Of a DNA stretch of 64,000 nt, positions 50,064-64,000 are shown piece by piece. A model generated the notes under the pieces. It searched no databases, was not told the DNA's origin, and worked only from the letters and a program-made list of their open reading frames with translations. The stretch lies in NCBI RefSeq assembly GCF_001522545.3, contig NC_031776.1, positions 30,470,342 through 30,534,341 on the forward strand, read 5' to 3'. Positions within the stretch are counted from its first letter, which is position 1, and each line of letters opens with the position of its first letter. Position numbers and translations under genes: made by a program. The DNA comes from Parus major. Lineage: Eukaryota > Chordata > Aves > Passeriformes > Paridae.

Positions 50064-53000
50064 CTGGAACACAAAGGGAGTATAGTATTTCCTAGCATTT
50101 TGAAACATGCCAAATTAAAAATGAATATATTTTTTTTTTTCTTCTCAGAAGAATATTTCAGATGTTGATAGGTCCCTCCAAAATTCTTTCAAAAGTTAAT
50201 AAACATCTTTAAGCTGCATGTGGCATTGGCAGGAAGAAGTTAAACTGCAGATGGCAAAACAGATCTCTTTATTTGCACATCCTTCTCTTCATCTGCAATG
50301 CTAAAGGAACCACAAAGAAAAGAAAATGTATTTCTGCCAAATCAATGTCAATTTAAAGTAGATTATTCCTTCTGGGTTTACACTATAATTTGATCCAATT
50401 GATCAATGAGGAGTGCATTACTGTTTTCTATCTAAATCTGAGGTACAATCAGTGTTCAAAATTTAAAAACCCAAATTCTACCCAAGGTAAAAGAGCCCTA
50501 AATTCCATGGATAGTGCACTGGTGGCATGGGATTATTTCCAACATATGTTAGGGAACTATAAATGGGAAGAGGACTGTGTTGTGTATTTTCAAGTGATGG
50601 AACTTCATTCATGGCTACTTGAATCTGGGATTACAATTTATGACTATTTATAATAACAATAAACTAAATAAATACAGACTTCACCAAATTATACAGTGAT
50701 CTATTTTTTTCTTAGTACACTTTATTTTGCAAACCCCGCAAACTTCAATATATCATTTATCCAATAAACTTTGAGTTGTCTTCACAGTTTTCCATGACTA
50801 CAATCCCATCTGAAGTGTATTTTCTGAGTTGAAACAGATAATTGCTGTCTCATTTTAATTCCAGTCCCATCTTAAAATACATTTCTACTAGTAAGTCAGA
50901 AGATTAGTTTTAATTATTAGAGAATACTAATGATCTTGTACTCCAATTTAGCAGTTATCTATGGACTTTTTTTTTTTAACAAGTGCTTCCTATTTTCCTC
51001 CAGGCATTTAGATCTTGTTCCTGCATGCTTGTAATGGTGGCAAGCTATGTGGAACAGGGTTGTTAAAGAGGACAAAATGAGCTGGAGAAAGAACTTGGAT
51101 AATTTTTTTTAATTTGTTACTGACACCTCCAATGTCTATTAAATTCAAGGGACTATGTGCAGTTTTCCAGCTGGGGAAGTCCCACAGCCAATGGCACCTG
51201 AAATTACCTCTCTTTTATTATGCTGTTATATTTTCTTTCCAAAAATCTACTCACTGTTCTCAGGAGACAAGATATTAGGAATAGATATTATTTTAGTCCA
51301 ACTAGAAAAGAGATATTGAGACTTATAATTCGTTTGAAGAGCAGCTTGAAGCTCTGTGTAAAAGGTAATTAAATGAAGACTGGTGCAGCCTGGCTGTCAA
51401 TGAGGCCAGCCTAGAAATTCCTCAGGGAGCTATTTCTCTTTTCTGGTTGTGTATCCCCCTTTGGCTCTACATTGCCAATCAGCCTCACAACTTTGCAACT
51501 ATCTTTGAGAAAGTTATAGATGAGTAACGGCTGAGAAGAAGAAGTCCTCACATCTCAAGCAAGGTGTGAATCCAAGGTAAGTAACAGGTCTGCTGCAATG
51601 CAGGAATGTAGCTTTCCCAGGATTTTTCACTGAGCAAAGCCTTCTGTTTCCCTTAGAACCCTGAAATGTGGAGGTTGGGAACCAGCAATTGCACGGTCTC
51701 AGGAACATCTTCCTGAGGATGGCTCATTCGAGGTGAGGATGGATGCTCTCCTTCTAACAGGAAAGACACATCCCAGCTCTCAGAAATCCTGCCTGCAAAT
51801 AGCAAAGCCCAACACAGGATGGTTTGTTATTTACCCAGGTGCTAAGGGCTGCCTCAGCCATGCCTTCTCCATGTAACCACAGGCCGTTATCTCTCTCGCT
51901 TTATGCCCCAGTTCTTCACACTAAAACAGTAATCCCACTGCTCCATCACTGGAATGCTGCCATGAGGATACAGAATGCAACTGTTTGGCAGTCAGAGCAT
52001 AACCAACCTGCAATCCCTGCCATGAATAATGCCTGTGCAGAGATACCTCCACTCAGCTTTTCTGGAGGCTGTTCAGGAATTAACAGCAAGCTGCAAAACA
52101 CTTACAAGAAGCATTAAGATTGGGGGTTTGCTGGTATTATTAGAGGCAGCTGGTTTATTTTAAGAATTACTGCATTAACCACAGTTAGAGAAGTGAAGAG
52201 GTCACACTCAGCATCTCAGAGACAGGGGCTGCACACAGTGCCCAGGGGAGCATTTGGCTGTTCCATGTAGGGCTTCTGCTCACTGATGACTGCGCTGGAG
52301 GCATTCAAGGATAACGGGATGGAAGCACTGATTTACTTGCTGTTAAGCAACTCTCTTATAAATTGGAGTTTGGTTTCACTCACACTGAGATACTTTCTTT
52401 GATTTTCTATTCCCAACAGATAGGACTAGGGATAGTGCTTTAAGCAAAAATGCTGTCTCTGGTAAACATGGACCAGTTTCTAAGTGCATAGGAAGCTCTG
52501 GGTTTTGCAAATGCACTAGAGAACGTACTATATTTATTCTGTAACATCACTGCTTTTTGTTTGTTAGTAAAAAAAAATACTGAAATTAAAGCCACATGAA
52601 TATTAAACGAAGCTTTAAATAATTTATTTTTAGTTTTTCCCTGCAGATGGCTTTATTTAAGGGTACTGCTAACAACCACTTAAAATATACATGCACACCT
52701 GAAAAAAACTGATTTTATTTCTCAATTAATGAAATCTTATTAACAGAGTGAGTGCACAAAGCTTTAAGTAACTTTTAGATGCACTATAATTCTTCCATTC
52801 TGGTACCCAAGTCCAGCTACTCCAAACAATGTGAATCAAGGTGAAACTAACTGCAGGCAAGCAGGAGCAGGTAAGAAACCATCATGATTTGAAGCCAGAA
52901 GAAAGAACTCAGAATTTTTTTCAGGAGTTCAGTTTTTTGCAAAAAATGCATGCCACGCTATGTGGTGCTGCCAAAACACAATTAGGATGACAGCTTTGAA

Positions 53001-54365
53001 ACAACATACTGCACCTCTGCTTGTTAAAGGAAGGAAATAAAGAAATTATTCACTGTAAATATATTGCTTGATTTCCTTTTCTTTTCCTAACAGTGAACTG
53101 TCCAAACACTGAGAAATTGAGTTAATCTAGTATTAAAAACCATGCACTAGTCATATAGATATTATTTCTCTGTTAGAATGATTGTTTTTGAAGAGTCTGT
53201 TTTCTGTGATCTCTAGTGATGACTAATTGCATAATCATGTCAACAATTCAGGTGTCAGACTGAAGACATGAATCAAAGCTCAAACTCAATTAAAAAAACA
53301 ACAACAAAATTAGGAATAAGTATCCTATCCCCAGAGTGAGAATCTGGAAAGGCATATGCCAATACAGCTCAAACTTAACTGATAAGTCAGGTAAGAATGT
53401 ATTTTCAAAAAACTTATACTAGATTTCATTGTAGAAAAGGAGCACAAAGTCCCTGTGAGCATGGATGAAACATGTTTAAAATAACACATCCTCACTAGAA
53501 ATGCTTTTCAGTTTGCTCAGTTGTACTTCAGGTATATGAATTAATGGGAAATGCATGACTGAAGCTTCATACACACATCCACAGATGGCCCTTGCCAGGA
53601 GCAAAAACCCAAAAGTTTCAAACAGAAGGACTCCCAGTGCTATAGAGAACACTGGTGTGTGCTATCCTGTAAGAGGTAGGATAATCAGGCACAGTCTTGA
53701 TTTGAGTGATAAAAATGAATATAGATTGGGCTAGACTGTAAACTACTGTAAATCAACACAACAGCATTAACTTCAGAGTGGCAGAACTCGGCCATCCTGT
53801 TTAATTGACATTTTAAGCCTGAATGAGACCAGCAGATTCTCAGTATCTTGAATAATAATTAGGCTGCATCCTATATATAATGCATAAAGACACAGTCTTC
53901 TCATTCTAGTAATAAAATTTGGTATTTCTGGGAGAGTAGATGTAATGACAAAGAAGGAAATTAACAGCAAATCACTGTGGCTAATAAGGAAGTGTTGATC
54001 CAAAATATTAATTCTCTCCACAGAGTGAATACAAGCTAGACAGTAGGCTGCAGCAGAGCTGTAGAATTGGCAATTAGACAAATGCTATGTGTACTATCTT
54101 TAAAGTACAAAGGAATGATTTGTCTTTGCCAGACTGTGAAGAAGGTAAGCTGACATAAATTAGAAGACATTATCGGATGTTAGTTTCTTATTATTCACGT
54201 TGGCAAGGTTCTCCATCATCTTCATGAAAATACAAGTATCAACTAGAAAAATGCACAGAAAGTTTCACTCTTATCATAGGATCCTCCAGACCATTACTTC
54301 AAAATCAATCCCTCCAGCAATGCTCAAATGCCAAACAAGTAAAGAACCCATCACAGCTGACACGA

Positions 54366-54418
54366 TTCCTATCCTGCTCCTATCCTGTTCTAGCACTATT
54401 CCTGTTCCTAGCACTATT
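54366..54418. repeat. Short tandem duplications (11-mer and 17/18-mer)
   Basis: TTCCTATCCTG and CTCCTATCCTG lie in tandem (54366-54387). CCTGTTCTAGCACTATT (54384-54400) is followed directly by CCTGTTCCTAGCACTATT (54401-54418), differing by one inserted C. Confidence 0.9.
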
Positions 54419-54714
54419 CTAGTGCTGCAAACACACATAGTGCCATTCCTCTCTCAGCTGTCTGCTCTGCAGTGTAGCTTGTTCATCTTCTCACCCATAC
54501 AAAAACCACACAAAAAAAGCAGTCACTTATTTTAATAAAGTTCCCCTGAGAATATGCAGAGCAACTCAGTAGAAGGAAAGGATATTTAGTCAGCTTCATG
54601 CACCAGTGTGAGTATTTCTGACGAGCAAGATCTGGAGTGATAACTAAGGCTGTTGCACACTGCCCTGGAAGGCCACTCAACAGCAGGAACACACCACAGC
54701 ATAGCATATTTATT

Positions 54715-54750
54715 AAATATTAAAATAAATATTAAAATAAATATTAAATA
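54715..54750. repeat. 12-mer AT tandem repeat within 10-bp direct repeats
   Basis: Three copies of AAATATTAAAAT (the last ends ATA) in tandem. The AT block is flanked by identical CAGCATAGCA words at 54697-54706 and 54754-54763. Confidence 0.9.
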
Positions 54751-55597
54751 TTGCAGCATAGCAACATGGAACTGCTAAATGTTGTGCAAAATCTCCCAAA
54801 GAAGTGGCACACTGGCCAGGGACAGATGTAGAACGATATCCTTTTTAAAGATTTTAAAAACTTGACTGATGAGGTCCTTGAGCAGGACTTCCAACCTAAG
54901 GGGATGTTTCTACACACAGGACAGTCAGTTGCTCTTGCAATGCCTACTAGTTATTAAATCAGATTTCCCACCAGTGATGACTCATTTTAGTTGCTCTGGT
55001 AACAGCCACAGGTCATTTCAATGGTATTGAAGGAACAGAAAATGAAGATTTTGGAGTACAAAAGGGGCAGAACCGTGCTTGATATTTGCATGGAAATGTA
55101 AATGATTTGGGGATCTTACATGGAGGCAGCAAATGGCATAAATTTAGGGACTGACTGAGGTATTTTGATAAGTCAAAGTACAAATGGAACTGTTTTTTAT
55201 CCAGATGATCTCAGTTCTGCTTTTGCGCTTTCAAATGTGCGTCCTGTCTGCACAGTAACACCATGGTAGATAAGATTGTGATGGTCTCCCACATCTTTTA
55301 GGACACTTGTGGCACTAGATTTTTAGTTTTATTTTGATATTTTCTTTTTAATGAACAAGTTTGGATCCCAGCATTGCTAGAGGCAAAAAATTTACTTTAT
55401 ATTTATCAATTCATCATTGTTCTAGCAGTTGAACCTAGCCCTTTGGATTAAGATCCAACCTGGAAGCTGGTTAGATACAGCAGTGAGCAGGTTTTTAAGT
55501 TGCCTGCTGTGCTGAACTCCCATTTCAAGGCTCTAGAACACTTGCTGAACAATACAGCCAGCACCTACAGACCTAACACCAACCTCTCATCTTCCAC

Positions 55598-55610
55598 ACA
55601 CACACACAGG
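55598..55610. repeat. Short (CA)n
   Basis: About six CA units; a simple repeat. Confidence 0.7.
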
Positions 55611-58600
55611 GCTTGGGAAAACAGCTTTGATATGATGTGCAAATAAATCCATGCATACTTGCACCATTGCTCATACAGAGGGTTCATGAAGAATCTAATA
55701 CCTTATCACAACTTGTGTCAAAATGGAACATTTTGCAGATGTGAAATAAGAACAGACCCAGGCTGGAAATGGATTCAGTGGTAACTGGTTTTGCTTGATG
55801 ACTTTTATAGACAGCAACCTCATGTGTAAAGACTTCTAGACATTCCACAGCTTTGCTGAGTGGTGATGGGGAAGAAAAAGCAAACAATTTTCCTTTTTCT
55901 GCAAATGTGTAAATGAACGATTCAGCTGCGATGTCAGTCATGATTGCTAAATGGTTTTTAACTTCTATCAGTGGCCTGATGAAAGGAATTAATGCTGACA
56001 GTGATAAAGTGTTTTCTCAGGCATTGAGACTTCATGACAAGAGAGGATTTCTTTTGAGGTGAGAAGACATTCTATCAGTTGAATATTGCTCCTCATTACA
56101 GGAATTGGAGGCATTGAATGATTTGCTGGGCATTTAAGCAAATTGTGGCTTATCCCTTTGCCTCTGCACAGTGATGTGCATCACCTCACTTTACTGAATG
56201 CACAGATAAAGAGAGATAAGTTTGCTCACCATCTCTCCTCTCTCACTTATCCTGTTACTTTTATCTCAGTAATCCATTACAGACCTCACATAATCTGTCT
56301 CCAGGTTTTGAGGGTTCCTTAATGCAAATGTGTTTGCTCAAATATATCAGACTTAATGGACATGCCTTAGGGTGATGCATGTCAAATTTAATGCATTTAC
56401 CACATTAATCAGGCTTGTTTCCTTCACATTTATTTCAATTCCCCAAGAATGAGAAAACATGAATTTAATAGCTGTTTACTTAGTACCCCAGTAAAAACAC
56501 CCAGTTTTAGTAGTTTACATAATGGTGGATAAAACCAAGTGTTTGGTTTGGCAGTATTTTTTTTCTCTCATTGGAAACTTGGTATAAGCTTATTGAACAA
56601 AATAATATATAGCAGAGGGACTAATCATAATAGCAGAGAGACTGCTATTGTTTTCAGCAAGCTTTGGAATAAGACATTGGATAATTTGTATCACTAAGCA
56701 CTAAGGGTATGTACATTAAATGGCACATTCAGAAATTAAATGTGAAACATAATTTCTCAGTTCCAGTGTTTATCAGATCTAGATTTCAGAAAGAAACCAA
56801 GAGGAAAAAAAAAAATTAAAGGCAGATGGCACTGGAGCAAGGATGGTTAAAAATGGTTATTGTTATGGATACAGAAAGGCTCTGAAGGGTAGTCTGGATT
56901 TGTGGGGAATCCACACAAGCAGTACCACACAAGCAGTGACCACCAGTTTCAAATGATGCAGATGAACAAACATGAGGAGAAAAATGAGAAAAGAAAATGG
57001 ATCTATTTGTGGAAAAAACATACATAAGAACAAGGAAGAAAAGAAAAATCAGAAGCAAATTTATCTGGAGCACTTGAAAGAATGCAGGCCCTTCTTATAG
57101 AAAAGTCTGCTCATTAAGTGTGTTTTCTTATTATCATATATATAATTTCATAATATGGCTACTGGGTGCTGAATAAAGCAATGTTAGAGTACAAAAGCCA
57201 AGGTTATCATCTTTAGTGTGTGATACATTAATAATTGTAATGCTGACATTTCATTTTAAGTCTAACCCACTTCTATCTGCAAAGTTACATGTTCCACCTT
57301 TGCTATCAGTATATCTGTAAAATTGCTATCCAGGAGCTGGCAACTTATCTATAAAACTTGTTGTGAAGGACTTTCTTGGTTCCTACTGAAAATGGAGTTT
57401 GATCACTTTGCTGCATATAAAGCTTAAAGGAGGAGATTTTAAAATACAATTCAACATATAAAATGCTCACTATACTATCTCTCTGGAACATGAAGCATCT
57501 AAGGGATTCAACAAAGTGCTCCCTAAAGAAGACAAATCTCAAAAAAGTTTCTTAAAAAATAAAAAAAGTTTCTTCATTTTTCTGACCAGATTGGCTTTAA
57601 ATTATGCTGCAAAACCCTTCTGAAAGGTTGCTCTTGGAAAGCAGAAAAAAATGACAATAAAGTCTGCCATAAGGCAGATGATTATCAAGAACTTTAATGG
57701 ATTTGGGTGCTGGGCTACAGCAGAGCTACAAAAGAATCCCTTGACCTCAGTGTGTGTTTTTGTTCTGGCACAAAGCACCAAAGTCTACAGTGCACTTTTA
57801 ATGTTACTTTGATAGTGTGGAAGCCCAACCCTCTACCTAGCTAGAGACTTTTCAAAACCCTTTTAAGTCTCTGAAGGCATTTGCTCTGTATTATCCACAA
57901 GGTTCCCATTTAACACTGGAGGAATCCATTTAGAGCAACTGACCTAGACCTCTAATGAAAATTTGACAAATATTAGTTCCAATTCCTTCTTCAAAGTTTC
58001 AAGAATTCTGGCTACATTTATCTCCATAATCTTTGCCTGGCTCTGAATTTCACTTGGAATTCTCCAAACAAACAAGAGGAGTCAATGCACAGTTAGGCAA
58101 TTTGTGAATCTTTCTACCCTGGATTCTAACCCCAGCCTGCCTCAGGGATTTAACTCCCCACACAACTTCAGAAGGAAGTACTGTGTTCTTCCAGTGGAGC
58201 AGGCAGCACCAATAACACCCAGATGTATTTTGGATTGCTATGACAAATTCTCCTGTTATCAAGTATTTGCTCTCTAGAGAACCCACAAGAAACTTCAGGT
58301 CTATTCAGATTGTTAAGATCTATTTTATTCTTACCAGTGATGTTATTTTGATGAAAAAATCTGCTTGCAGTGGTGCCCCTGATGGCAAAACTTAACAGGC
58401 TTTTATTATACAATGAATCTGGCCTTTTAGCTTGATCAGTGACATAGTAAATATAACATTTGAAACCATAAGCATTGCAGTTCAATAAAACAATTCCTTC
58501 AGATGAACTGTCCAGGTTTCCATGTACTCCCTGAATTTCAGTGCTTTAGACCAGAAGTGTTTGATTCACTTATGTTGCTAAGGATGGAATGTTGCTGGAA

Positions 58601-60359
58601 ACCCACTATGGAAAGTAAACATATTCACACATAGAAATAGCTGTCACAAGAAAAGGAACCCTCTTTCTTTTTATTGAAACATGAGTGTAAATTTTTGAAA
58701 CTTTCTTTGACACTTCTCATCAGCCTGTTTACACTGAGCTTGTGTTTTGTGTGAAGCTTGAGGAGATCATTAGCAAGAAAGCTTATTCCATGCTGACTTG
58801 CTCTTCTAGAAAAATTTCATCCATTTGGGGTAACAGAAAAGTAAACTGGACCCAGAAAAGTTATTATCATGCAACTTTCAAACTGAGGTTTGATAAATCA
58901 CCAGTGTTGCTGTCTGAGAAAATGGCACATTCAGTCCTTCCCTTCAGCCTCAGCAGAGATTCATACCAACACTGAAGAATGATATGATTAATTACAACTA
59001 AATTTCCTGTTCATTACAGATATATTCCCAAAAAGAAAACAGCCTGTTAATTTGTGTATACCCAAAATGATTGTTGATGCATACCCTAGTATTCCCATGT
59101 GAAGCTGTCTGCAAGAATAAATTCTTCATAATTAGCATTTGTTTGCTCGTGCCGTGAATTTTTGACTTTTCCCTTGAAGCTGTTTATCAATGAAAATTCT
59201 GAATACATTATAATTAATACAATCACACTTTTTCAGGAGTAGCTGCTAATTTGAAACAGCGCTTGAAATATGAAATATTGAACTTTTTAACAAATGCTTT
59301 GCTCTTCTCAAGATGTCCAATTATTACATTCTGTATGTAAAGGTGTCATTCTGTAACTGTCTTGTAAGATTTTGGGCCATTGTGACAATGGGGAAATTCA
59401 AGACAAATAATGACACTTCTACTCCCTCAGGGGGAACAGAATTCTTTTTCTTTATAAAATGAAGGTGCATTTTTTTTGTGTTTACATGGGAACAGTACTG
59501 TCAGGAGCTTGACACATCATCTGTGCATTCAATAAAGGAATTTTATTTATAGGAATACTTGAAGACCCTGCTGTACCTGTCTGAGATGGGGAGTCTGTCA
59601 TGACATGGAGGGGAACTCAACCTTTTCATCCTGTCCTTCCTCTTAGGTACTTTAGCATCTTCCACTTCATCCCTCTTTCTAAACTATTTTATTGCAAAGG
59701 GCTTGAGGAAGAGCTCTGAGGATGACTGGACTTCAAAGGGATACTCATGGGTCCTTATGTCTGTGGAGGTGGGAGCACTGGCAGCATCTCTGCCAGGGTG
59801 TAATGTATTTTAGAAACCTTTCAGAATGGTTTAAATATATTTTGAAGAGCAAAGTAGCACAATGGAATGACTGCTTCATACAGAAATGGTTACTTCTTCC
59901 TGAGATATATGAGGAGGGAAATTGTATATAACTGGGCATCATTGCTTTCTTTCAACTGAGCAAACCTGAAGAGCCAGCAAAATACTTAAATTGGTTTAGA
60001 TCACCTACTGACAATTAAAAACCTGGCAACTGGTATTTTACACATTTTTTGATTCATACCCAGGAGTATCTCACTGTTAGAATGTGATGAACCAGAATTG
60101 TCTCAGATGACACCTACCTAGGAGACTGTTATTAGTATCTTGTTTATTGGTTAACTGGGCAGGACTGCTGTCAGCTTAGTTATTTTAGTGACAGCTACAG
60201 AAACACGTGCTTTTCCTGCTACACAAAAAACATTTTCCCTGCTTAATCATAGCCTCTCTACTACACATTCAGTTCTAAGTCTGTTTTGATAAAACCCAGT
60301 AGAACAAATGTGTAAAAATACAGCTAAAAACCCACAGTGAACTTTGTTTTCTGGGGAAA

Positions 60360-60490
60360 CAAGGGAGAATGGCCTTAAGCTGATGGAGAGTGGATTTAGG
60401 AATTAGTAAGGAATTCTTTACTATAAGGGTGCTGAGACCACAGAACAAGTCAGTGAGAGAAGCTGTGGCTGCATAGAGCTTCAGCAGGAA
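60360..60490 (+). mobile_element. CR1 LINE fragment
   Basis: The words GAATGGCCTTAAGCTGATGG, AGAGTGGATTTAGG, GAATTCTTTACTATAAGGGTG and GAGAGAAGCTGTGGCTGCAT follow in the order of the CR1 3' region (GGCCT-AAGCT, AGG-T-GGATT-AGG, TTCTT-ACT-A-GGGTG). The copy is diverged and in the plus orientation, opposite to NCKAP5. Confidence 0.7.
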
Positions 60491-63400
60491 AAAAATAAGT
60501 ATATTTCTATGAAAATTTTTTTATTAGAAGAATGCCAGAATGTCTATCAAGGAATTTAAAAATCATCTGACAACCTGCTCCATAACCACTATGTTCTGTC
60601 AGAGACTCGGATTTGCTGCTTGTGGGAGAAGAAAATATTAATACTCTCAAAAGCCACCAGAACGATATATTGCAGGACCCAATAACAAATAAAATATCAA
60701 AATATAACAACTAGGCCTCAGTCACAATAACCAATTACACTGATGAACAACAAGAATGCTCTGGAGTCTTTATGAAAAAAACAAACTAAACTCTGCAAAT
60801 AGCTGTTTTGTTGGGTTTTTTTCTTCTTTTTCTTATCTAGACTAAGAAATTGAAACATCTTGCATAATTCAAAGTAAAAGTTTTGAGAATTTTTGTGATA
60901 GAGGCAAAGTAATTATTTCAGTATGAGGAAAAATAATTTTGAACAATCTTAGGTGAGTTATTCTGTTCTGGGCAATTTCTGGTAACAGAAAATAAGTCCT
61001 TCACACAAAGCACGAGAGGCATGAATTTCTGTTTGCAGGGCTGGTGACAGAATGCCCTCAGAGTCTTGCCCTCTACAAAGTTCTTGTTATTCAGTTGCTG
61101 TCTTGGAGCCAGGCTATAGCTGAGTTCTCAGCCAGGGAAGAGTTTAGGGATCTTTCCTTCAGGTAACACAGCCAGAGTTTATTTGTCTGAATTTGGGACT
61201 GAAAGGGCTGTACAAATCAATGAAGCATGCAAACATTTTCCTACTGCCCCCAAAGGAAATGTGTTTTGACATGATACCTCTGTTTGGACTTGCTGGGTTG
61301 GCAGTACCACTGAAATGAAAAAGATTCTGGCTAGGAAAAAATGGAATCAGCTTTTAACTTTTTAATGAATTTTTTTACTGCAGTCTCTATCTACAAAGGG
61401 AACTTGTTAAAGGTGAATTTTTCTTGTTCTGTCAGTTCCTTATATTGGTGACTGCTCTAATACAAACCTCAGACTTGTGTTTTGTCCTCCATTGCCTATT
61501 AAATATTTTTACATGTACTGAGATTAAAAATTAGTACGTGCCAACCATGAGGAGGGTGGATGGTGCTACCCTTCTACAGCAAAGGCAACTTCATTTTCAA
61601 GAACAGCTTTAAGGTCTTCTGAACCTGAGTACTGTTCCTTGTGGTTTAGTTTATCACAGCAATTTCTCTGCTATTTAAATTTTATTCTGAATTTTACTAA
61701 TTCAAGGCCAGATGACAGAGTTACAGTAAGTCAGTATTATTCCCACTGAAAGTGTCATGCACAACATGTTGTGTTAAGGCACTGTGTGTAACCCACACAG
61801 TTCTTGGAGGCTGAAATGATCTTTCATAACCAGATCCCAAGGCCTTCCAGGCAAACATTACATTGACCCACAGTTGTAATGGGATGTGCTCATCTCATGC
61901 TTTTGATGAAATGTGGCTATCCAGGAGCTAAATGAAGGCTAAAGCTCACATAAGGGGGCAAACAAACAAAGTAATGAGAATTAAACATGTATTTTTGGCA
62001 AGAACTGACAGAAATAAAATCCAGTGTAAAATATAATTTTGTACCTATCACATGACTCTGACATGTAGTCCTTGTCATGGTGTCCTCCTCTTCTTCTTGC
62101 AGGTTTTCTGTGACTACTTTAGCCTGTACATAGTGCAACAACAAAAGTGAAGAACATCTGTGACTCTGTTTATGTTGCTTCATGACAACTACAGAATGTT
62201 TTGCAGAAATAAATCAAAGTTACATGGCACCTAAGAGTGGAATATATAACCTGTCTTATTCTATGAATGATATCTGACGATAACAACTTTAATTTAATTC
62301 AAAATCACAATATACAGCAATGAAAAATACCCTTGGAAGATGCACTTCTTCAAAATAATAACCTGATATATGGTATGGTATCTCTTTAGTTCAGCTTACA
62401 AACACTGAACTGTGGCATTTTTATTTCCACCTCTGTTCAAAAGCATTTATTAGCTAGACTGAGAGAAAAAAAATTCATTTAAGAATGCAGTGCACTCTAA
62501 GAGCCTGTATGTGGTATTCAAGTTTGTGTAATTCTAATCCCTCAGATATTATGGGTTTTCTCAAAGACGTGTCTTTGCTCTGTTATTCTGCACTCCTATT
62601 TCCCAGGTGTACAGATAATCTGAGTCCCTCCCTAGCACACAGTGAAATCCCCCTCCACCACGTGCCAGCAGTGGCCACAATTCAGTTTCAAGGACATATT
62701 TTTCTGCCATGCTACATAAATCAAACAGGAATAAAGATACTTCCAGGGTGATGAGAGGAAGAAAGGCAGCACCACAGAAAAAAATTGCTTTCAAAATCTC
62801 AGGGATCTTAAATTATTTGCTAATCACTCTCTGCTGTTTTAACTGCATACAGAATGCCCACACAATGAGAGCAAATTTTGTAACCTAAACAACTGGAATT
62901 TATCATTATTTGCACAACATATCTTTGATCACAGTGTAAATCCTACTTGCTGGGTTAAACAAGTAGCCCTGTTGACCTCCTGTGAGCAGCCTAAGTACAA
63001 CACCAAAAACTTGCTCTCTGCATTTCTAAAAGTGCATTCAGGATCTCTTAATCCTAGGGATTTGATTACATCTTTTCCTTCTTATGAAATGCCTCTCTTC
63101 AGGCTATGGAAAATGAGGAGGCAAGTGCTCATTTGGAATCCAGTTCCAGGTGGAACAGTTTCTCACATTTGCAGGGTGCATGGCCAAGTGCTGCTGTGAC
63201 ATTTCACAATATTGCAATAGATCCCTGGGTGTTCCCCAAACACACAGACTGTGCACACAGAGTGCCACACAAAACTCCTGGTGTCTTGGGTTTGCTGCCA
63301 CATTTCCACCTCACAAAGCGAAGCCCGTGGCTGTTCTAAATCACACAGGGCTGCAATAAAATCACAAGGATGAAATGAAGCAGAGCAGCACAAAAATGAT

Positions 63401-64000
63401 TGTATCTCACCTTAAGCTCCAGCCAAGGACACGAAAAAGTACTGGAGAATGTGGAATATCCTTGGTGTTGGCTAAAGTGTTATGTATTTCTGCTGGCTGG
63501 CCTTTAGAGCAAAGTGCTTTTTTGATGAACACTAACGGGAAGTGTATCCCTCTGAAGGTGAATGCACAAGGCCACCATTGGTAGAACATTGCTTTTTCCA
63601 TAAATTCAGTGGAAGACCAGCAATAACATTCTTTGCATGAACAGAAATCAGAGGTAATCGGTGCATATGTTACGGTGTAATAGTGCCTCAAGCCTTTACC
63701 TGGCACATCATAAGAAAAGTGATTTAATCATCAAAAATTAAATAGCTTTTAAAGGAAAAAATCTTGCTAGAAAATTAATGTTAGAAACTGTTCTGGCCAG
63801 GATTTAAAGCAGCAGTATATATCTGATAAGCAGTTTGGAAATACAGTGGCTTCTGCACGGAACGGTATGACTGAGTGCACTTTGCATTGTTCAGAAAAGA
63901 AAAGAAATCTTCCTGGTCTAGGGCTTTTCAAAAGATTTATGCTGTTTTCTCCAAAAGCATTAATTTTGTCTTTTTATGAGCAAAAAAAATGCACAACAGG

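Larger units (their letters stand above)
50064..64000 (-). other. NCKAP5: NCKAP5 intron (partial)
   Basis: At least 13.9 kb of intron upstream of the 50063 exon, running off the right edge. The family has one very large exon before this C-terminal group; no long minus-strand frame occurs here, so that exon must lie beyond 64000. Recognisable contents are simple repeats (54366-54418, 54715-54750, a CA run near 55598-55610), a CR1 fragment (60360-60490), and otherwise AT-rich sequence. I credit no gene on either strand. Confidence 0.75.

Noticed and set aside
58335..58378. Possible 44-nt minus-strand NCKAP5 micro-exon (GTTASRFFHQNNIT) with a CTG/GTAAGA donor
   Set aside because: It ends in phase 1 in its best frame, but the next exon at 50063 needs phase 0. 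The acceptor (GTTTTGCCATCAG) has a poor pyrimidine tract, and I do not recognise the peptide.
60507..60710. Minus-strand frame containing SSPTSSKSESLTEHSGYG after an acceptor-like TTCTTCTCCCACAAG
   Set aside because: No convincing donor follows, and the region adjoins a CR1 fragment. It is probably chance.

Overview
This window is vertebrate nuclear DNA, most likely from a bird. It is AT-rich intronic sequence with a few short, well-spliced exons and one dense CpG island. It carries CR1-type LINE tails (near 9717-9820, 21123-21189 and 60360-60490), the dominant repeat of avian genomes. There is no prokaryotic gene organisation and no long intact open frame. Almost all open frames of 60-150 codons here are chance or repeat-derived. 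The species cannot be told from the sequence alone.

Two genes are present, both on the minus strand and arranged head to tail. (1) The 3' end of NCKAP5 (Nck-associated protein 5) runs from the right edge down to about 11935. I recognise six coding exons: 50063-49988, 43804-43490, 41328-41192, 39760-39631, 37108-36921 and 13554-13273 (with the stop). All have consensus splice sites, and every intron phase matches, giving a continuous 375-residue C-terminal tail. The end (ESLSDSLYDSFSSCTSQG) and the internal LDSGIGTFPLPDSG and LEREVP blocks identify the NCKAP5/NCKAP5L family. The 3' UTR is about 1.3 kb, ending at a poly(A) signal at 11956-11961. The giant exon and the N-terminal exons must lie beyond 64000. 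(2) The 5' end of LYPD1 (Ly6/PLAUR domain protein, Lynx2) has coding exon 1 at 10775-10724 (signal peptide) and exon 2 at 9691-9554 (first half of the three-finger domain). The last coding exon was not found and is presumably left of position 1.

Layout: 1-9553, LYPD1 intron 2; 9554-9691, exon 2; 9692-10723, intron 1 with a CR1 fragment, an AT-rich homeodomain-site cluster and a GC-rich hexamer minisatellite; 10724-10775, exon 1; to about 11930, CpG-island promoter with G-rich tandem repeats; 11935-13272, NCKAP5 3' UTR; 13273-50063, NCKAP5 exons and introns; 50064-64000, part of a NCKAP5 intron. The largest intron here (13555-36920, 23.4 kb) holds a striking 44-unit decamer minisatellite at 29171-29610.

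The genes do not form an operon. They are neighbours with less than about 1.2 kb between the NCKAP5 poly(A) signal and the LYPD1 start codon, so NCKAP5 termination happens in or next to the LYPD1 promoter island. I found no new coding system. The most interesting points are the tight gene junction, a CR1 tail next to the LYPD1 exon 2 acceptor, and the tandem repeats.
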